Positions 59,878-64,000 of a DNA stretch of 64,000 bases are shown here, piece after piece. Under the pieces are notes generated by a model. It worked only from the letters and a program-made list of their open reading frames with translations. It was not told the DNA's origin and made no database searches. Origin of the DNA: Gadus chalcogrammus (lineage: Eukaryota; Chordata; Actinopteri; Gadiformes; Gadidae). The DNA lies in NCBI RefSeq assembly GCF_026213295.1, contig NC_079414.1:18287480-18351479 (forward strand), in the 5' to 3' direction. The translations under genes were made by a program, and so were the position numbers. Numbering within the stretch: the stretch's first letter is position 1; each line of letters begins with the position of its first letter.

Positions 59878-60450
59878 ATATGTTGTGATCTGCTGCCCCT
59901 TCCTTTGTGATTCTGTGGCACCGATAGTCCGCCCCTTCCCCATGAGTCTGTAAAGTGAAATTCTAACGGCAAGGCTCATCTACGGACTAGCAACGCATGC
60001 AAGAAGGAGTGCAGTCTAGATGGAGTGCAGAGGTCACGGGTGAGTGGATCCACCCACCAGCTACCATAATACTTCCACTCTCTGGGTTAGTCATCAGACG
60101 CAGCAGGGGGAGGCTGCAGTGAGCCTGGCTGGACCAGCAGGGAGAATGATGGGCTGAAAGCCAGCCACCCTCCATGGTTCCCATACTTCCACAGCCAGGA
60201 TGCTAGCAGGAAGAGAGCCCCTCAAAGATTCCTCCGCACCCCGGCGACCACATCTTTCAGGGCCTCCCACCCAGAATGCACCATAATGCCCTCTGTGCTG
60301 CACCAACAGAGCGTGGAGGGGGACCTGGGCAGTGGTGGCTGATAACTGTCCTGTGCTGGACGTTTATAGTGGTGGCACCTCAGGGCTGATAGTAGGGGTG
60401 CACTAGGTGCATTATGCGGAAACCCACCCATGGCTTCTCCCCTGTAACTT
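59878..60450. other. GC-richer stretch with overlapping minus-strand open frames
   Basis: Three overlapping minus open frames (59987-60184, 60094-60306, 60222-60431) lie in a locally GC-rich block. None has a recognisable domain, initiation context or splice structure. It could be a decayed mobile element or an unrecognised exon. Confidence 0.35.
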
Positions 60451-63400
60451 TTTCAGGCCCAATGTGATAAAATGTTTGTGTGTATGAAAACCACAAAACA
60501 CTATTGTGTGTCATGAGCTCTACCGTTTTACCCTTTAGCGCTTGACTCATCTATTGTATGTTATATTTAATGTCCCCTTTTATAGACTGGTTTGCCACCC
60601 GAGTCATTAGTAGTAAAAATATTTCAGCACTTAAATGTATTCCTTGATGTGTTTTAGGTGGTCTTACTGGTGGGTGGGACATCAGCGTTATCATTAAGTT
60701 AGCGTCAAAATCATCAGCTGCAAGCTTTAGTGCACAGCTGTTGCCGGGCAACAACGAGTCATCAGCATTTTATTGACGCCGCCGTAATTAATAGACAGCT
60801 GCCACACACTGAACACAACAGTGATTTTAAATTAATTGCTGTAATTATTTGTCCCAAACCTTTATTTCATGAACAGCCAATCAGATTTTGACAAGCAAAG
60901 GCAAACAAAAAGTAAGGTGTTTAAAAAACCCACAGAGCCTATATTAGTTGTGGTCTTCCCAAGCAATTAACCTCAAGTTAATTGGTATGTTCCTCTGATG
61001 TGAATGGACTCCAGGGCTAAGAGGGGTGGTGTGAGTGTGTGTATTTGTGTGCGTTTGTGTGTCGGTGATTGCGTAATCACACATACAGGGGCTTCAGTAA
61101 TACCATGGCTCATTAAAAACAAGGGAATTACCTTGTAAAGCATCTCTAACAGTTTAAAGCCCTTCCAAATTGTATCCGTGGTAAACAGAAAAGTAGTGCA
61201 GTGCGCTTGCTGTGTGAGCCATTGCAAACGTGAAGAGATTGTGTGTGGACGCTGGAACAGAAATTAATCAACTGAACTCACATCATAAACAGTAGTGTAT
61301 TATTTTTATATTACACATTGGCTTTTTATACCATCCTATAGGAGAACAGTGTATTATGCCCTTCTAGTTAGAAAGCACTCAAACTATTCCATGCCTGGGA
61401 ATTAAATACACTTTTTATTTTATTTTCAACGGCTGAGCTTCGCCCAGCCCAGGTCTTTCCTCTAATTATTAAAACAAGTGTGGGGAAGTTTAGAGATTTT
61501 TTTCACAAGCATCCTGATCACGGCACAAATCAAGTAGGGGACACTCAAAGTCTGCTCGCGAGACACATTTATTTGCTTTTGATCTGAGAAGTACAAGTAC
61601 ATTTCTTATAGGGAAATAAAATGAGAAAGGAGAAAGATGAGATTGAATTTCTAGATTGCACTCGTGAGTCTAACAGAGAAAGCTATTTGGGGCAGAGCAG
61701 CAGTCTGGTGAAACAGCTCTATAACATGCGTATTTAGATACACACTTTGGTCCATCTCTCCGTCTCTTTGGCCAAACATAAAAAAACATGACGGCAATAA
61801 AAGAGGACGGGTGGGAGACGGAGATGGAGAGCGGTACACGTCATGTCTCGTACCACAGGAGTGTTACAAGACATGACAGCGAATGTGTTGGTTAGAAGTG
61901 ACTTTGGACAGGTGGCCTATTGGTTTATTTAAAGGTCATGAGGTACATGGAAGATGTATTCCCCTGATTCTTGTCTCTATTGGTGAAAGTGTAGTGGTGA
62001 TTTAAGTTGGAGAATCTGGACATTTAGCTGGATATTGAAGAAAACAACACTATACACTTTTTTTTTGTGCATCAGTAATGCACAATTTCTTTCAAGATAA
62101 AATTCTTATTTATGCGATTTAAATCATTTACCATGCTCACACTTAATTCCAACTGATCTCTGTTCCCAGGCTGAAGGCAACAGACCTTGAATTATTTTAA
62201 GAGGGTTTAATTATGGAAAACACATCCAGCACTAAGCCATCCAAGCCCTTTATACTGCTGGGCAGGGAGGGTGCATCAGTACAGTTCTCTTAAATTGTAA
62301 TAAGAAGGATAACTCTGAGATGGATTGATCAACCAATGTTAACAGTGACCAGCTAATAGATTGAAATGCTAATTGTGGTAATAAGGACACATTTCCAATA
62401 TAATTGTACACACACTGACATTTAAAAGTGAATCATTGATTGTCTCTGGGTTAGATAGCCTGCTACAAATATTCAGAATGATGACATTTTGCAGCTTTAA
62501 TTCTTGAGTAAAACCACCTTTTAAGAACACACAATGCTAGCTTATATGATTGACAGAGCTATATAATTTTGTCAAATATAGTAAAAAAGTAAAATTTTGA
62601 GTTTTGGGCTAAGCCTTGATTTGAGGTACAGTTTCCCTTGGCTCACGGAACAAGGACAGCTGGATAAGAAAAAATCGGCAATGTTTGTTTATCCACCTGC
62701 AAGGCTGTTATATAAACTGATTCAGCCCTCAGAGAGAAGAACAAGGTACTTACATGGCTGGCCAAAGCCAAGCCTCTCTTTAAATGTGTGTGCTTCTGCA
62801 AGTGGGCTTATTGGCAATGTTGATGTGTTTTGGTACACAAACGGAAACCTAAATTAAGGTCAGAAAAACATGTTTCCTTACCTCTGCGTTTTGTCAGTTG
62901 ATTGTTTTGCACCTCAAGGCCCATTGCAATTTTCCAGCAAAGACAATAAAAAACATTACAGCAAGATGGTCTTATAAAATGAAAACAAAAATTTTGTTTC
63001 AGTCAATCATGTTTTTTTTCAAGAAGTTCGTACTTCTTCCCTAAGTTCATCATGCTGTCCTTGACGTAAACGTGGAAACTGCACATAATGATGATTGCAG
63101 TTCATTGCCACTCTGTTCCGAATTTTGTAACAATGATGATAGAAAAGCATTGCCGGTAACATCCCTCCCTCCTTACTTTTACTACTTCCTATCATTACCA
63201 CTTCTATCTACCAAATTACAAACGGGTGAAGTTTCCTCATAATTGTATTCTAACAAGGTTTTTTTTCATCCTCTTAGAGCATCATTATGTTACACACTCT
63301 TGTTGACATGGAAAGCACTGTGGAAGCTGAAGGGTTTTAAATACTGAGGTTTCACTTCTGTATAAAAGCAGGTAGAGGGCAGAGTTTACAGAGCTTCATA

Positions 63401-64000
63401 AGGGTTGGTTTCCCCCAAGCTGGGGTGTGAGGTCATTGTTTTTCTGTACATTTTTGCATTATTTCCCCACACGTGAAGTTAGTAGTCGTAGAGTACATTT
63501 ACAATTTTACAGGATGTTCGTTAAAAAGTCGGAATTATCTTTATATGACATCTACATGCAAATCCCGTCCTCCGTGACTCGTTTTATCATTTTGTAGAGT
63601 AATCCAAGTATTTTTCCGCTGGCAAGATGGTGCAGCATTCACACCGTCACTCAATAAAGAACCTAAACAACCCCTTTAAGAGACTGATCTAAGTGAGTTT
63701 CCAGTTTGGAACGAAGGAAGCCGTCTATGCTGCTTATGTCCATTGATCCCAATGCTCAGGTGAAACCCATTCGGTTAAATACTAGCAGTCCATTTCGCCA
63801 TCCTATCCGCCAGGCATGCTTTATTCTGATCAGCAGTCCGATCAAATCATAACAAACACGTTTCAGGGGTGCTGTAGTCCTTCGTAATAGCCGATTGCAG
63901 GAAGCCAGACATCAAAGCTCATCTCCTCTCTGTAAAAGGCTGTTTCTGGAAGGTGTGGAAACACAACTGTGGTTTAGTGATGAACTAAAGGTGAACTCAG
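60451..64000. other. Noncoding stretch to the window end
   Basis: AT-rich single-copy DNA with a weak TG patch near 61030-61062. A TATAAAAG at 63361-63368 has no supporting gene downstream. The last few hundred bases have balanced composition, but no exon can be claimed. Confidence 0.45.

Noticed and set aside
59987..60431. Overlapping GC-rich minus frames as an exon
   Set aside because: Three frames are open at once, with no domain and no splice sites that decide between them.
63361..63368. TATAAAAG as a core promoter
   Set aside because: Such motifs are frequent in AT-rich DNA, and no transcript unit follows within the window.

Overview
This 64 kb window looks like intergenic or deep intronic DNA from a ray-finned fish, most likely a teleost. 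It is AT-rich overall. Long, nearly uninterrupted (CA)n, (CT)n and (CAGA)n microsatellites occur every few kilobases. The recognisable mobile elements are typical of fish: LINE 3' tails ending in simple repeats, small TTAA-flanked elements that start near AGGGGACATATTATG, short SINE-like pieces, and a chromodomain-type Ty3/Gypsy relic. No intact host protein-coding gene, tRNA, rRNA or CRISPR array can be supported. Nearly every long open frame is low-complexity (microsatellite) translation or lies inside a mobile element.

Layout. 1-11.4 kb: single-copy AT-rich DNA with CT/GA and CA arrays, a diverged tandem duplication (1024-1372), an ACC-rich array containing an exact 60 bp duplication (5758-5947), and two back-to-back hairpins (7363-7422). 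11.4-13.1 kb: a long TG array, then about 1.3 kb of GGA-rich polypurine minisatellite (11799-13089). 13-29.8 kb: more single-copy DNA, a long CAGA array, a degenerate telomere-like patch, a strong 91 nt hairpin (20185-20275), a SINE-like piece (22154-22255) and several CA/GA arrays. 29.8-34.3 kb: a 1.06 kb TTAA-flanked non-autonomous DNA element, a LINE tail, and a second TTAA-flanked element of about 0.4 kb. 37-43.2 kb: a 40 bp minisatellite, one copy of an unnamed interspersed repeat, a decayed LINE on the + strand (endonuclease fragment and 3' tail), and a decayed chromodomain Ty3/Gypsy element on the - strand. 43-52.9 kb: mostly single-copy DNA broken by very long CA/TG arrays, one with a CG core and one next to a 17 G run, and a cluster of hairpins at 52.8 kb. 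53-57.8 kb: two LINE tails, a SINE-like piece, the second copy of the unnamed repeat, a 152 bp TTAA-flanked MITE and another short inverted-repeat element. 57.8-64 kb: quiet sequence with one GAGAGG hexamer array.

There is no operon or pathway to reconstruct. The main content is mobile-element history, simple-repeat expansion, several unusually clean hairpins, and a few single-copy stretches whose motif content (octamer, homeodomain-like, TCF/LEF-like) makes them plausible enhancers. Conservation could not be tested here. I found no convincing undescribed multi-gene system. The best leads are the 20.2 kb hairpin, the 1.3 kb polypurine tract, the unnamed two-copy repeat, and the pair of TTAA elements that share ends but differ completely inside.
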